Positions 24,021-32,324 of a stretch of 45,796 nucleotides of DNA are shown in pieces; the stretch's first letter is position 1, and each line of letters begins with the position of its first letter. The DNA comes from a virus. Made by a program: the position numbers and the translations under genes. The notes beneath the pieces were generated by a model, which saw only the letters and a program-made list of their open reading frames with translations, did no database searches and was not told the origin of the DNA. The stretch spans positions 1-45,796 of IMG/VR virus record IMGVR_UViG_3300047321_000782, one strand, 5' to 3'.

Positions 24021-25034
24021 TCAGGCGCTGTGGTTTACCGGCGCGAACTCCGCTTTGACGAAGTAGGTTTTTTCCTCGGTTCCGAGGTTGGCCATACCCG
24101 CCTGGGCGCCAGCTTCCACCAGTTTTACCTTGACTGACAATTCGAAGTCTTTGTTGGATGAGAATGACGTGTTTTCTTTAATCTCGAGCGATGCGGTCAG
24201 GCAGCCGCCGACTTCGCGAGCGAACACGACTGCTTTCCAGGAAGGCTCGTAGGACAGCCAGAAGAAGTTTTCGCGGTCGACTTTGCTGTCGGCTTTCCAA
24301 GGTCTGCCAGATAACAGGAATTCACGAGTGTCCAGTGTGTCCGTGTCGCGTTTAGTGTTGCCTGAGTAACTGATGTCGCCACCGCCCATGGGGCCGACTT
24401 GGGCCGAAGCGCTTGCAGTGACGGTGCTAGCGGTTGTATCCGAGGCTTTCTTGGTGATGCTGATTTTGGTCGCGCCGAGATGAACTAGCAGCTTGATCAG
24501 TTCCGATTCGCGCTCTTCCAAGAGAATTGCATCGTAGCTGTCGCTTGGAATGTAGAGATTTCCGTTATCCGGGGTTGAGTGCTCGGACAGTGGGTGCCTG
24601 CGGTAAGCCTTGCCAACAACGGGGTGCCCTGGCTGGAAGCGATAGCCTGCTTCTTTAGCTTGGCTACGGGACAACGAATGATGTTGTACATAGGCAGCGA
24701 GCAAACGTGCTTCTTCAGTTATTGCCGGTACGGTTGGGACCGGTTGCTCGGGTGTGGCGTTGCGATCTTTGGCCGCGATCGCTGCACTGACACCTGCAGT
24801 ACCGGCGACACCGGCTGCGGCTGTAGCAACGATTAGAGAGATTGGCAGGAATGGAATGAGCATCGAAGCCGCCGTTGTGGCGGCCGCTATAGCGGCTCCT
24901 GTATATGCAGGTTTTGCGGAAAATAACGATTGGTCTTGACCTGAGATGATGAAGTTTGGCGAGTAAGGCGCCTCATCTTTTTCGGAGGGGGTCGATGCGA
25001 ACTGGTCGTCGACGATGTAGATAAGATCTAGCAT
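24021..25034 (-). CDS. Unknown cargo protein with long hydrophobic segment
   Basis: The 337-residue protein is not one I recognise. After a soluble N-terminus it has an uninterrupted hydrophobic/small-residue stretch of about 50 residues (AAIAAATTAASMLIPFLPIS; LIVATAAAGVAGTAGVSAAI), enough for two membrane passes, then a region with GHPVVGKAYRRHPLS and a beta-rich C-terminus (SYSGNTKRDTDTLDTREFLL). The start at 25034 follows AAGGAG by 8 nt. The hydrophobic hairpin plus soluble domains would fit a pore-forming toxin or membrane-associated effector; this is a guess from shape. Confidence 0.6.
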   Translation of the reverse strand: MLDLIYIVDDQFASTPSEKDEAPYSPNFIISGQDQSLFSAKPAYTGAAIAAATTAASMLIPFLPISLIVATAAAGVAGTAGVSAAIAAKDRNATPEQPVPTVPAITEEARLLAAYVQHHSLSRSQAKEAGYRFQPGHPVVGKAYRRHPLSEHSTPDNGNLYIPSDSYDAILLEERESELIKLLVHLGATKISITKKASDTTASTVTASASAQVGPMGGGDISYSGNTKRDTDTLDTREFLLSGRPWKADSKVDRENFFWLSYEPSWKAVVFAREVGGCLTASLEIKENTSFSSNKDFELSVKVKLVEAGAQAGMANLGTEEKTYFVKAEFAPVNHSA

Positions 25035-25421
25035 TGGATAACGCTCCTTGTAGGCCAGACGCTTGATTGCCAAGCCTTGTTTTTTTCACCGCTTCGATGG
25101 CGCACGAGCGAATTACGATCCATTGATGTCGGCTTTGTACGGCGAATCTTTATGTTTTCGATGTTAGAAGCTGATGCACGCAACTTTAGGATTGGGATGG
25201 ATTGCCAGTCGGGTTTTGTGAGCGGCCCAGAAATGAGGTGTAGAAGGTAGGCTTTGCATTGTGAGTGGAATCTATCGATGCGCAATGCTGCTGGCGGGAT
25301 TTATAAAACGTTTATGACTCGTATCCTGGATCATCGCGAGTCGACGTGAGGCCAGACGTTCAATGCACCGAGGTGGATCTTCTACAATCGCCCGGTTAAA
25401 AAATATAGGAGCAAGTCAGGC
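25035..25421. other. Intergenic region between divergent cargo genes
   Basis: No gene is seen in 387 bp between two divergent start codons. It probably holds two outward promoters. A GGAG site precedes the right-hand gene and AAGGAG the left-hand one. Confidence 0.5.
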
Positions 25422-26093
25422 ATGGGTTTAGGGAGCGCAGATGCTTACATCAGTATGGTTTCAGGTCTTGTAGGGGCGATGATTGGCGGGTTCTTTACGT
25501 TGCGCGGGGCGACCAAAGCCCATGCATTGGCTTTGGAGAAAGAGGAAGCTGCGGATAGGGAGAGAATGATTACGACCCTGATGCTGTTGCGCATCGAGAT
25601 TGTTGGTACGTGGGATCTGTTCCATGAAGAATGCGGCGATGAGTTGTTGCAATCTGAAGGCACTCCATTCTTGAACATCTTGCCAATCGGAGCGAATCCG
25701 TTCCCTATCTATGACTCGGGGCCGCCAGCACTGAATCTTCTGCCGCTAGAGCTTGCAAAGGATGTCGTTCACTTCTATAGGCGCGCCAAGGGCCTGGTTG
25801 CTGCGATTGAGATGAACAACCGAGATTATGACCAAGCTCTTCAACACGCTCGAATACGGTTGCTCAGCCATGCAGAGCTTGCCAAAAAAGCGGGTGAAGA
25901 GTTCTCTGATGAGACACACGATGAGGTATTTAACTACAGCGTGGTGTTTATGGCCGGCCAGCTAGGGATGGGCGATACCGCCGACTCGATCAGGTCGCTT
26001 GCGAAGGAGCTGGCACCCATCGTGCAACGCATTACGAAGGAGGTCGATGAGCTCTTTACCCCGGATTTAGACCTAGGTCACCAGGTGAGCTAA
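25422..26093 (+). CDS. Single-pass membrane protein, unknown
   Basis: The 223-residue protein has one N-terminal membrane segment (AYISMVSGLVGAMIGGFFTL) followed by a basic, coiled-coil-like stretch (EEAADRERMITTLMLLRIEI) and a mostly helical cytoplasmic part. I know similar small anchored proteins of Pseudomonas without function. A ribosome site, TAGGAG, lies about 12 nt upstream. It stands alone between divergent and convergent neighbours, so it has its own promoter. Confidence 0.6.
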   Translation: MGLGSADAYISMVSGLVGAMIGGFFTLRGATKAHALALEKEEAADRERMITTLMLLRIEIVGTWDLFHEECGDELLQSEGTPFLNILPIGANPFPIYDSGPPALNLLPLELAKDVVHFYRRAKGLVAAIEMNNRDYDQALQHARIRLLSHAELAKKAGEEFSDETHDEVFNYSVVFMAGQLGMGDTADSIRSLAKELAPIVQRITKEVDELFTPDLDLGHQVS

Positions 26094-26150
26094 TGGCGCA
26101 ACCTTCGTTTGATGCGCCTCGTGAGCACGAATGTATTTGTTAGCGATTTT

Positions 26151-26489
26151 TTAATCTTGTTTGAGTACGAATTCGAATCCTATGCCCACGTCCTTCAATG
26201 TCTCGGCAACGCGATCAACGAAAATTTCGCCTTGCTCTGGCAATTCGTACTTGCCGTGCACTCGGATAACAGGTGATTTACCGAGGGCACCGGGGATCTC
26301 GGTGTAGATCTCACCGCTTTCGATGAAGGCAATGTAGGTGTTTATTTTCTCTTGCAGTACTAGCAGGTGCTCACCTTGTTCGGCTTTGTCACCCCATTCA
26401 AGATGATCTGCGATACCCAAGATGATTTTGTTGGGATCCCACTTCGGAATGCCCCACATGTCGATAATTTTGGCGTCTGTTACTGACAT
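26151..26489 (-). CDS. DUF6572-like protein, probable immunity protein
   Basis: The 112-residue protein begins MSVTDAKIIDMWGIPKWDP, then LGIADHLEWGDKAEQGEHLL, LQEKINTYIAFIESGEIYTE, the pattern of DUF6572. It directly follows a nuclease-toxin remnant, the position of an immunity gene behind a polymorphic toxin. It looks intact while the toxin is broken, as expected for an orphan immunity gene. It would protect the lysogen from a related toxin injected by neighbours; that is inference. Confidence 0.65.
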   Translation of the reverse strand: MSVTDAKIIDMWGIPKWDPNKIILGIADHLEWGDKAEQGEHLLVLQEKINTYIAFIESGEIYTEIPGALGKSPVIRVHGKYELPEQGEIFVDRVAETLKDVGIGFEFVLKQD

Positions 26490-26507
26490 TTCTTTTCCTT
26501 GGTTCCG

Positions 26508-26941
26508 TTATTTCTGCGGCGGCCGCAAGATTTCTACTCGGGTGGGCGGGATTTGGGTACCGCCGGGGAAGCCGGGTTTGCCCTTGCCCATGATGCGCCC
26601 ACCGCTCTGTTCGATTTCCGGGAATGCCCGTTTTTGATTGCGGGTCAGTGGTGCTGTGTCAGATGCTTTGCATTCGACGCATGCGATGTCGCCGTTTGCA
26701 TCTCTGCCTATCATATCGAGGCGGGTTCGGGTGCCGCTCTCTGTTTTTATGGTGACTTGCTGGCCGGCCTCTTCCATAGCTTTGATGGGAACCAAATGAC
26801 TCCATCCTGAACTTTTGTGATGCTGGGGTTTTGTAGCAGGGTGTCGAGTTGAGTTGTGGATAGATAGACCCTCACCCGCGCCAGTTGCCGAGCGACATGG
26901 CTGCCATCGTAGGCCCCACTGAAGTAAGTGCAGGGCCAGCT
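26508..26941 (-). pseudogene. Frameshifted nuclease-toxin C-terminal remnant
   Basis: The last 95 codons (26508-26790) encode a PD-(D/E)xK-like nuclease tip of a polymorphic toxin: RTRLDMIGRDANGDIACVEC, then KAS, giving the D...E-x-K pattern. Directly upstream another frame reads GAYDGSHVARQLARVRVYLS, then TTQLDTLLQNPSITKVQDGV and IWFP, and stops soon after if not shifted. Adding one base in the CCC at about 26786 would join IWFP to IKAMEEAG. There is no start codon with a ribosome site and no export or pre-toxin domain. It is therefore a decayed toxin tail. Confidence 0.7.
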
Positions 26942-27111
26942 TTAAGCACCGTCGGCCGTTCTACCTTGGTCGGGCTGGGGGTATTCACTCTTTGATGCTA
27001 AAGTGCTATACCTTGATTTAAGAACTAAAAAATCTGCGTGGGCGAGTGGGTCGTTCCGTATGAATGTCGTGAAAATGACACGCAAGTGCACAAGAAGAGG
27101 AAAGCTTACAA

Positions 27112-27990
27112 TTGTTTTTAGAGGAAACAAGTGAACAAAGTAAGCGGACTGCGTGGATGCATGCGGTTTTAGTGCTCTCAAAAAAAATAGGGATTGGTAG
27201 CGCCAAAGCTAATGATGATTTTAAGAAAATGATCATTAATGCGGGGTCTCTTGAGCGACTGTACGAAGATTTCTTTTCGATGTTTCCAGTTTCAGATGAT
27301 ATTGGCGAAAAGGTACAGCATCGACTAGAAAAGTATAAGCCGCCTTTTGAAGCAATTACATGCTTGGATAAAGACTACCCTGAAAAATTAGCGGGCCATC
27401 CTGGAACGCCCCCAGTCATATATGTGCAAGGTGATAAAAGTCTCTTGCATTGCAGAAAAAGTATCGCATTCGTTGGTACCCGTGAACTTGATGAAAAAAG
27501 TCATATCTCTCACGGCGAGCATGTAGTGAAGCGACTGCTAATGTCAGGATACGATGCCATCGTGAGCGGATTGGCTCTAGGTTCAGACACGCTTGGTCAT
27601 AAAACCGCAATCAAGTTCGGGGGGCGAACGATAGCGGTACTGGGAACGCCGTTAGATTTAAATTACCCAAAAGAAAATAAAATACTTCAGGCCGATATTG
27701 GCGCAACCAATCTGCTGGTCACCGAGTACCCTATCGGATTAAGTTCGTTCGGATCCTACTTTGCTAATAGGAACAGGACGACCGTTTCCTTGGCAACTGA
27801 AGGTGTGGTGGTGGCAAGAGCAGGTGACAAAAGCGGTACTCAATACGCTATAAGAATCTGTATAGAACAGAAAAAGCAACTTTATATTCTGGAGAATAAT
27901 ATAAGGGAGCAAAGCTATGAGTGGGTTAAAAAATACAAAGAAAGCCTTAAAGTAATCAGGGATGACTGTGATGCGGGTGATAATATTTGA
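27112..27990 (+). CDS. psyrA: DprA-fold protein, PsyrA-like (antitoxin of PsyrTA)
   Basis: The 292-residue protein has a DprA/LOG-type Rossmann fold: SIAFVGTRELDEKS, then VSGLALGSDTLGHKTAIKFG, GRTIAVLGTPLDLNYPKENK and LLVTEYPIG. It lacks the C-terminal DML1 domain of true DprA and the neighbours of a competence gene. The next gene is a HAD-phosphoribosyltransferase overlapping by 29 nt. The same pairing was described as the PsyrTA toxin-antitoxin system from Pseudomonas syringae, in which the DprA-like protein is the antitoxin; it is listed among anti-phage systems. The TTG at 27112 follows AGAGGAAAG by 7 nt and is taken as start; an ATG at 27157 is the alternative. The region is AT-richer than the phage genes. 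Confidence 0.72.
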   Translation: MFLEETSEQSKRTAWMHAVLVLSKKIGIGSAKANDDFKKMIINAGSLERLYEDFFSMFPVSDDIGEKVQHRLEKYKPPFEAITCLDKDYPEKLAGHPGTPPVIYVQGDKSLLHCRKSIAFVGTRELDEKSHISHGEHVVKRLLMSGYDAIVSGLALGSDTLGHKTAIKFGGRTIAVLGTPLDLNYPKENKILQADIGATNLLVTEYPIGLSSFGSYFANRNRTTVSLATEGVVVARAGDKSGTQYAIRICIEQKKQLYILENNIREQSYEWVKKYKESLKVIRDDCDAGDNI

Positions 27991-29293
27991 TTTGGATCTG
28001 ACGTTGGCAGCTACTGAAGAGTGTCATGCGTACCTTAGAACACGTATCGGAAGGGAAAGTGTTGTAGAAGCACTACGATCTAAGACGGTCGATGTGTCTT
28101 TTTACTCAAATAGGTTGGTCAGGTACGTCAATGCATTGTTAAATAACACTGAATGCTGCGTGATAGTTGTATCTGATTCCCCCAAGGATTATTGCGTAGA
28201 AGTATTAAAGCAAGGAGGCTATAAGATTTCCGAAAGATGGGTTTTTGGTAGCCAATCTAAACCGCTCGTTTTGCACAACGCTATTGCCGATGCCGTGGCT
28301 GAAGAATATGAGGTTCTAGCGAGTAGTCTAAGTTATTTGGTTGTAGGTGATAGCCCAAAGGATATTTACTATGCTCATCATATTGCCTCGCCTTCAATAT
28401 TTGTAAGCTGGGGCTCTAAGCAGTCTACAATGGCTCATCACGCCAAGCCCACTTACCGCGCTGATAAAATCCAAGATCTTGAAAAATGCATTAATGTTTT
28501 TCTGAGTGGAAAGCTAGCTTACAAACCTTATGATTTCAAAAAAGACTATTTGGTTTTGGATCCTCAATCCAAGGAGTTTCGAAGGACGGAGTTACCGGTC
28601 GAGAGAATCGGTTACGGGAAAGAATATGTTAAGAATAAGGATGATTATAGGGATATCAAAGATATTTGGGCCTCAAATGAACTACGATGGGTAGTTAAGC
28701 AAGCTAAAAATCTAAGTAAGGCACAGCATGAGGCGCGAGTGGGAACACCGTTATTTGGAAAGAACGGCGCCTATAGTGCAGATCCTTTTAAAAGCAAAGC
28801 CGGCCATTTTAAAAATGACTTCATTAGATGGTGTGAAAGAAACAACATAAAAGGAAATGTTCTCTTGGTTCCGGTACCACCGTCAGTTCCTAGAGAATGC
28901 AATCTGACGCACTCAATGTCCATAATGAGCCAATGGTGGGAGAAATGGATAAATTCAGAAGACCACGGCCTAACAATAAAAGTGCATGATATATTTGAAC
29001 GTTTTTGGCCAAAGGTACCCTCACACCAGTCTTCTGGCTGGCGAGATATGGACGATCAATTTGCGACTCTCGGTTTGTTTTTGGGGTTGCAGAGAAAAGT
29101 AAATAACGCAGATTTCGTTGTTATTATTGATGACGTGGTTACTTCGGGCTCGCACATTAACGCAATCGCTAGTTTTGTACGCACCCTTGGGCTGGTAGAT
29201 TCAAATGTTCAAATTTATGGTTACGCGCTTTTCAAAACCATAAAAATTGAGGCAGCGAATGATATTGATATGAGTTGGTTGGACGATCTATGA
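27962..29293 (+). CDS. psyrT: HAD-like plus phosphoribosyltransferase protein, PsyrT-like toxin
   Basis: The 443-residue protein has two parts. The N-terminal 190 residues carry HAD motifs: FDLDLTL (D-x-D-x-T), VVSDSP and VVGDSPKD. The C-terminal part carries a type I phosphoribosyltransferase PRPP motif, VVIIDDVVTSGSH, at about 390-402. In PsyrTA the phosphoribosyltransferase protein is the toxin, presumably acting on nucleotides or nucleic acid through PRPP chemistry. The gene starts within the DprA-like gene, so translation is coupled, with AGGG just before the ATG. All key acidic residues are present. The activity itself cannot be read from sequence. Confidence 0.7.
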   Translation: MTVMRVIIFDLDLTLAATEECHAYLRTRIGRESVVEALRSKTVDVSFYSNRLVRYVNALLNNTECCVIVVSDSPKDYCVEVLKQGGYKISERWVFGSQSKPLVLHNAIADAVAEEYEVLASSLSYLVVGDSPKDIYYAHHIASPSIFVSWGSKQSTMAHHAKPTYRADKIQDLEKCINVFLSGKLAYKPYDFKKDYLVLDPQSKEFRRTELPVERIGYGKEYVKNKDDYRDIKDIWASNELRWVVKQAKNLSKAQHEARVGTPLFGKNGAYSADPFKSKAGHFKNDFIRWCERNNIKGNVLLVPVPPSVPRECNLTHSMSIMSQWWEKWINSEDHGLTIKVHDIFERFWPKVPSHQSSGWRDMDDQFATLGLFLGLQRKVNNADFVVIIDDVVTSGSHINAIASFVRTLGLVDSNVQIYGYALFKTIKIEAANDIDMSWLDDL

Positions 29294-29461
29294 ACTGTGC
29301 GAATTGAAAAAAGTAAAGTTCCACAGAGTATTTAATAGTCGAGCCAAGACAAGCTGTTTGGCTTGAGGCTCAGATTGTTTTGGTTTATGCCTGCCCTTGG
29401 CGCGTTTAAATAATACGCGGTGCGATCACCGTACCATTGCATGCAGCTAGCATGAGGCTTT

Positions 29462-30499
29462 ATGTATATAATAAATGGTTACTGGTATTTTAGGGAAAAG
29501 CTCGATTTTCTAATTGAATACATTGAAGAGAATCTATTTTTCGTTGCTGTAGCACTTTTCGCATTTCTCACGTGTGGTTGTGTTTTTGGTGCATTGTTCA
29601 TGCATTTTTTTATGGGATTCAATATTCCAAATTTAGCAGTAGTTAACGAAGGGACCGCAAGTTACTGGGGGCAATTAGGTGATTTTGCTGGAGGCTTTTT
29701 AAATCCGCTATTGAGCTTTTTAGCGCTGATGGCCGTTCTAAGAACGATGGCTTTACAGCGGGCGGAGATGATGGCTGCTCAACGAGAAACAAAAATTGCT
29801 ACACAGGAGCAACGACAGCAAACAGCGGTTTACTCAAAGCAAATGTTTGAATCTACATTGTTTGGAATGTTAGATGCACAAGCAAAAATACTTAGAGATG
29901 TGTCTTGCTCTGGTCCGGAAAACGAGATTTATGAAGGGCGGCGTGCAATTGAAATGATTGTCGAAAAGTTTAAGTCCACAGACTCTTACACAGGCAGCGC
30001 GCTTTATCCAGAGCTCGTTTCGGCTGAGGTAGTACAAGGCCAAATTGATTTGTTTTGTGTTAATTGGAAAAGTGCTGTAGGTCATTATTTTAGAAACCTA
30101 TATTCGATTTTGAAAATGATTGACTCTAGTCAAGAGTTAATGCCGGAAAGCAAGAGGCACAGGTTCGCAACTTCAAGAAGAGTTTATACAGACTACGTTC
30201 GAAAAAGGAGCTACACAAATATTGTGCGCGCACAGCTTAGCGAGGCAGAAATGGCTTTATTGCAGATCAATTGTCTCGGCTCTTATGGTGAGGATCTTAA
30301 ATTCTATGTTGAGCTGTACTCAATGTTGAAGCCGTTAGAGCACAACTATTTTGAGAGCTGGAGTAGGTATATGAATGATGAATTCGATGATCTCGCCTTT
30401 TTTGGTTTAGAACAAATAAAAGACACGACAATAGCAAAAATAAGAGCCGATAGAGCACGGCGCAATACGTCAAAAATAAGGATGAATAGCGGGGGTTGA
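29462..30499 (+). CDS. putAbiC-like abortive-infection membrane protein
   Basis: The 345-residue protein has two membrane segments (about 25-50 and 77-95) separated by NEGTASYWGQLGDFAGGFLN, then PLLSFLALMAVLRTM. This G-D-x-x-G-G-x-x-N-P-x-L-S-F pattern is typical of the putative phage abortive infection protein family (putAbiC). The rest is a helical cytoplasmic domain. The family name comes from similarity to lactococcal Abi proteins; the mechanism is unknown. It has its own upstream region of about 170 bp and a GAGG ribosome site. Standing next to the PsyrTA-like pair it makes a small defence cluster. Confidence 0.72.
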   Translation: MYIINGYWYFREKLDFLIEYIEENLFFVAVALFAFLTCGCVFGALFMHFFMGFNIPNLAVVNEGTASYWGQLGDFAGGFLNPLLSFLALMAVLRTMALQRAEMMAAQRETKIATQEQRQQTAVYSKQMFESTLFGMLDAQAKILRDVSCSGPENEIYEGRRAIEMIVEKFKSTDSYTGSALYPELVSAEVVQGQIDLFCVNWKSAVGHYFRNLYSILKMIDSSQELMPESKRHRFATSRRVYTDYVRKRSYTNIVRAQLSEAEMALLQINCLGSYGEDLKFYVELYSMLKPLEHNYFESWSRYMNDEFDDLAFFGLEQIKDTTIAKIRADRARRNTSKIRMNSGG

Positions 30500-30924
30500 C
30501 ATTAATGCTGCGCTAATTATTTAAAGTATTCTGAGGTAGGTTTTAGAAGGGTCATATGGGTGCCAGGTTTCCCCCATTCACTCAATCTACTCCTAACCTT
30601 TTCGTAATAGTATGCAGGTTGTCTATGCGTTGTAGAAGACTTAAGTCCTACTCACTTGCAGCTCTTCAATTGAGTAATACGTCTTTGAAATGATCAAGTA
30701 CGAGCCATTTGGCGGGGGGCTTTCGCCTGTGAATGCAGTATGCGGCACTGTATCGGCCAAATACTTCCGAGCAGGTATTTCACTAACAGCTTAGGACGCC
30801 GGCCTGTCACCACCGAACCGCATCATAGCTGAATACGAGTTGTACTTGTCGACCGCAGCTAAGTTGGCGTTGGCGTGACTGACGCCATCTATTTCTTCGG
30901 ATGGATATAGGGACTTTTAGGCTG
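30500..30924. other. Intergenic region, nothing recognised
   Basis: About 425 bp with no protein-like frame, between the abortive-infection gene and the terminator of the ParE-like gene. It may mark a junction where cargo modules were joined. Confidence 0.4.
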
Positions 30925-30950
30925 AAAAAACCCGCCGAAGCGGGTTTTTT
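30925..30950. terminator. Bidirectional rho-independent terminator
   Basis: AAAAAACCCGC, CGAA-type loop, GCGGGTTTTTT: a strong GC stem flanked by A and T runs on both sides. It ends the toxin-antitoxin transcript, whose stop codon is at 30952. Confidence 0.88.
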
Positions 30951-30951
30951 A

Positions 30952-31236
30952 TCAGACTCGTTTTGTCGCGGAGTCGTATACCTCTTCATCTCGGCGAGCA
31001 CCAACGCACAACACCAAAATGATTTCAGTACCGTTCACGCGGTAAACGATTCGTACATCTCCTGTCCTTATCCGGCGGTATCCGGCCAAGGCCCCCCGAA
31101 GGGGTTTGCCGATCTTGTCGGGCTCTCCTGTGGCGATGCGCTCCCGAACGACCTTCAGGACACGTTTCGCTTCGGCGCTTCCGAGCTGTTTGAGATCATT
31201 TTCTACAGCTGGGTGAAACCGAACATTCCAGTTCAT
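30952..31236 (-). CDS. RelE/ParE-type toxin
   Basis: The 94-residue protein matches the RelE/ParE superfamily: MNWNVRFHPAVENDLKQLG, then GEPDKIGKPLRGALAGYRRI, RTGDVRIVYRVNGTEIILVL, and VGARRDEEVYD. The basic RxGDxRIVY strand is the family hallmark. These toxins cleave mRNA on the ribosome or poison gyrase; which applies here is uncertain. I chose the ATG at 31236, 10 nt after the antitoxin stop. Confidence 0.87.
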   Translation of the reverse strand: MNWNVRFHPAVENDLKQLGSAEAKRVLKVVRERIATGEPDKIGKPLRGALAGYRRIRTGDVRIVYRVNGTEIILVLCVGARRDEEVYDSATKRV

Positions 31237-31246
31237 CTGCGTTTGC

Positions 31247-31528
31247 CTAACTAAAGCGAGCCTCCATGTCTTCAAGGCTCACTGTGACAGTGTTGTCGAG
31301 GCTGGGCAGGCGTTCGATGGCCAGTAGTTCTGAGCGCAGATCTTCAAGTTCGTCCTGCAGTGCCTGGTAGGCGTCGACCCCTACCAGAACGGCTGCTGGT
31401 TCGTTGTCCTTGAATATCACCAAATGGGTCACTTCCCCACTGGCGACATCTTTCAATCGCGCTCCAAAACTGCGTGCCATAGCAGTGGCGGACACTGCCT
31501 GCTCAGCTCGGTTTAGGAGTGCACTCAT
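31247..31528 (-). CDS. Phd/YefM-type antitoxin
   Basis: The 93-residue protein has the Phd/YefM pattern: AVSATAMARSFGARLKDVAS, then THLVIFKDNEPAAVLVGVDA, YQALQDELEDL. The N-terminal half binds DNA and represses the operon; the C-terminal tail neutralises the toxin encoded immediately below. AAGGA lies about 9 nt before the ATG. An octamer repeat array begins 35 bp upstream of its start codon. Confidence 0.87.
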   Translation of the reverse strand: MSALLNRAEQAVSATAMARSFGARLKDVASGEVTHLVIFKDNEPAAVLVGVDAYQALQDELEDLRSELLAIERLPSLDNTVTVSLEDMEARFS

Positions 31529-31562
31529 GCTGTTGTTCCTTCAATCATCAACTCAGTAGTCG

Positions 31563-31642
31563 TTCGTAGGTTCGTAGGTTCGTAGGTTCGTAGGTTCGTA
31601 GGTTCGTAGATTCGTAGGTTCGTAGGTTCGTAGGTTCGTAGT
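31563..31642. repeat. Ten-copy octamer tandem repeat TTCGTAGG
   Basis: Eight perfect copies plus two variants (the sixth ends in A, the tenth in T) run without interruption. The array lies 35-115 bp upstream of the antitoxin start, in the presumed promoter region. Octamer arrays of this length are prone to slippage, so copy number probably varies between strains. Confidence 0.97.
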
Positions 31643-31687
31643 TAGTCGTCGTAAGATCAGGAAGCGCTGAGCGTCGATGCACGCAAA

Positions 31688-31711
31688 GTATTGCGCATGA
31701 TCACGCGCAAT
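31688..31711. promoter_or_regulatory. Palindrome upstream of the octamer array
   Basis: TATTGCGC, eight bases, GCGCAATA form a perfect 8-bp dyad. It may be an operator of the toxin-antitoxin operon or the end hairpin of the gpG transcript. Confidence 0.4.
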
Positions 31712-31792
31712 ACAATGCGCATCATCATCCGCGCCGACCAGTGGTCTACACAGCATCGTCACGACAATCACTCTAGGCCACGCTTTCTATCC

Positions 31793-32269
31793 CTATGAAT
31801 CCCCCGACTTTCTCAAGTGATCAAGACACATAATCAAAACAGCCTCTTCTGCCTCTGCTTGCAGATCTCCAGCGTTGCTTACTGGCAAGTATGGTCTCGC
31901 TGGTATGTCACCCCATAGCTGCGGGAAATCTACCCGTTCCCCGCCGAATTGCATCATCGCCGCATACGGTTTGTTGCTGCCAACCATGGCCGAACTCTCG
32001 GTCGCGTGCGTGGTTATCGATGCCGCCAAACCAGCAGCACTGACCTGCAGCATCTGCCCCGGCCAGTGGCCGTGCTTTGCACGTTTCTCAGTGGTGACAT
32101 CGGAGAGCTCGGGCCACTCGGGGCGGCCTTCGTGTTCGAAGTTTTCTTCGGTTTGGCTGGCGAGTTCTGCTGCGATGGATTGCATCAGGGGTTTTAGGTC
32201 GCCGATGGCGTCTTCGATTTGGTTGAGGGTTTGTTGTAGGTGTTGGTGTTTTAGTTCGATGGTGATCAT
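31793..32269 (-). CDS. Virion morphogenesis protein (Mu gpG / P2 gpS-like)
   Basis: The 158-residue protein fits the phage virion morphogenesis family: TLNQIEDAIGDLKPLMQSIA, SQTEENFEHEGRPEWPELSD, then SNKPYAAMMQFGG and DIPARPYLPVS. It is needed for tail completion or head-tail joining. The start at 32269 was chosen because codons above it run into REP-like repeats. It is the last gene of late block A; cargo follows. Confidence 0.88.
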   Translation of the reverse strand: MITIELKHQHLQQTLNQIEDAIGDLKPLMQSIAAELASQTEENFEHEGRPEWPELSDVTTEKRAKHGHWPGQMLQVSAAGLAASITTHATESSAMVGSNKPYAAMMQFGGERVDFPQLWGDIPARPYLPVSNAGDLQAEAEEAVLIMCLDHLRKSGDS

Positions 32270-32324
32270 GGGGGGCTTTGTTTTTGGGTGATGGGGTTGT
32301 GGGTGGGGTTGGTTAGTCAGGATC

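Noticed and set aside
26942-27181. 79-residue frame upstream of the toxin remnant
   Set aside because: It runs antisense to the start of the DprA-like gene and lacks protein-like pattern.
27112-27990. Chromosomal dprA for natural transformation
   Set aside because: Too short, lacks the C-terminal domain, and overlaps a phosphoribosyltransferase gene within prophage cargo.
31563-31642. Possible CRISPR array
   Set aside because: Units are 8 bp and contiguous, with no spacers and no cas genes.
31553-31771. 72-residue frame across the octamer array
   Set aside because: Its end is only the repeat translated in three frames in turn; no ribosome site seen.
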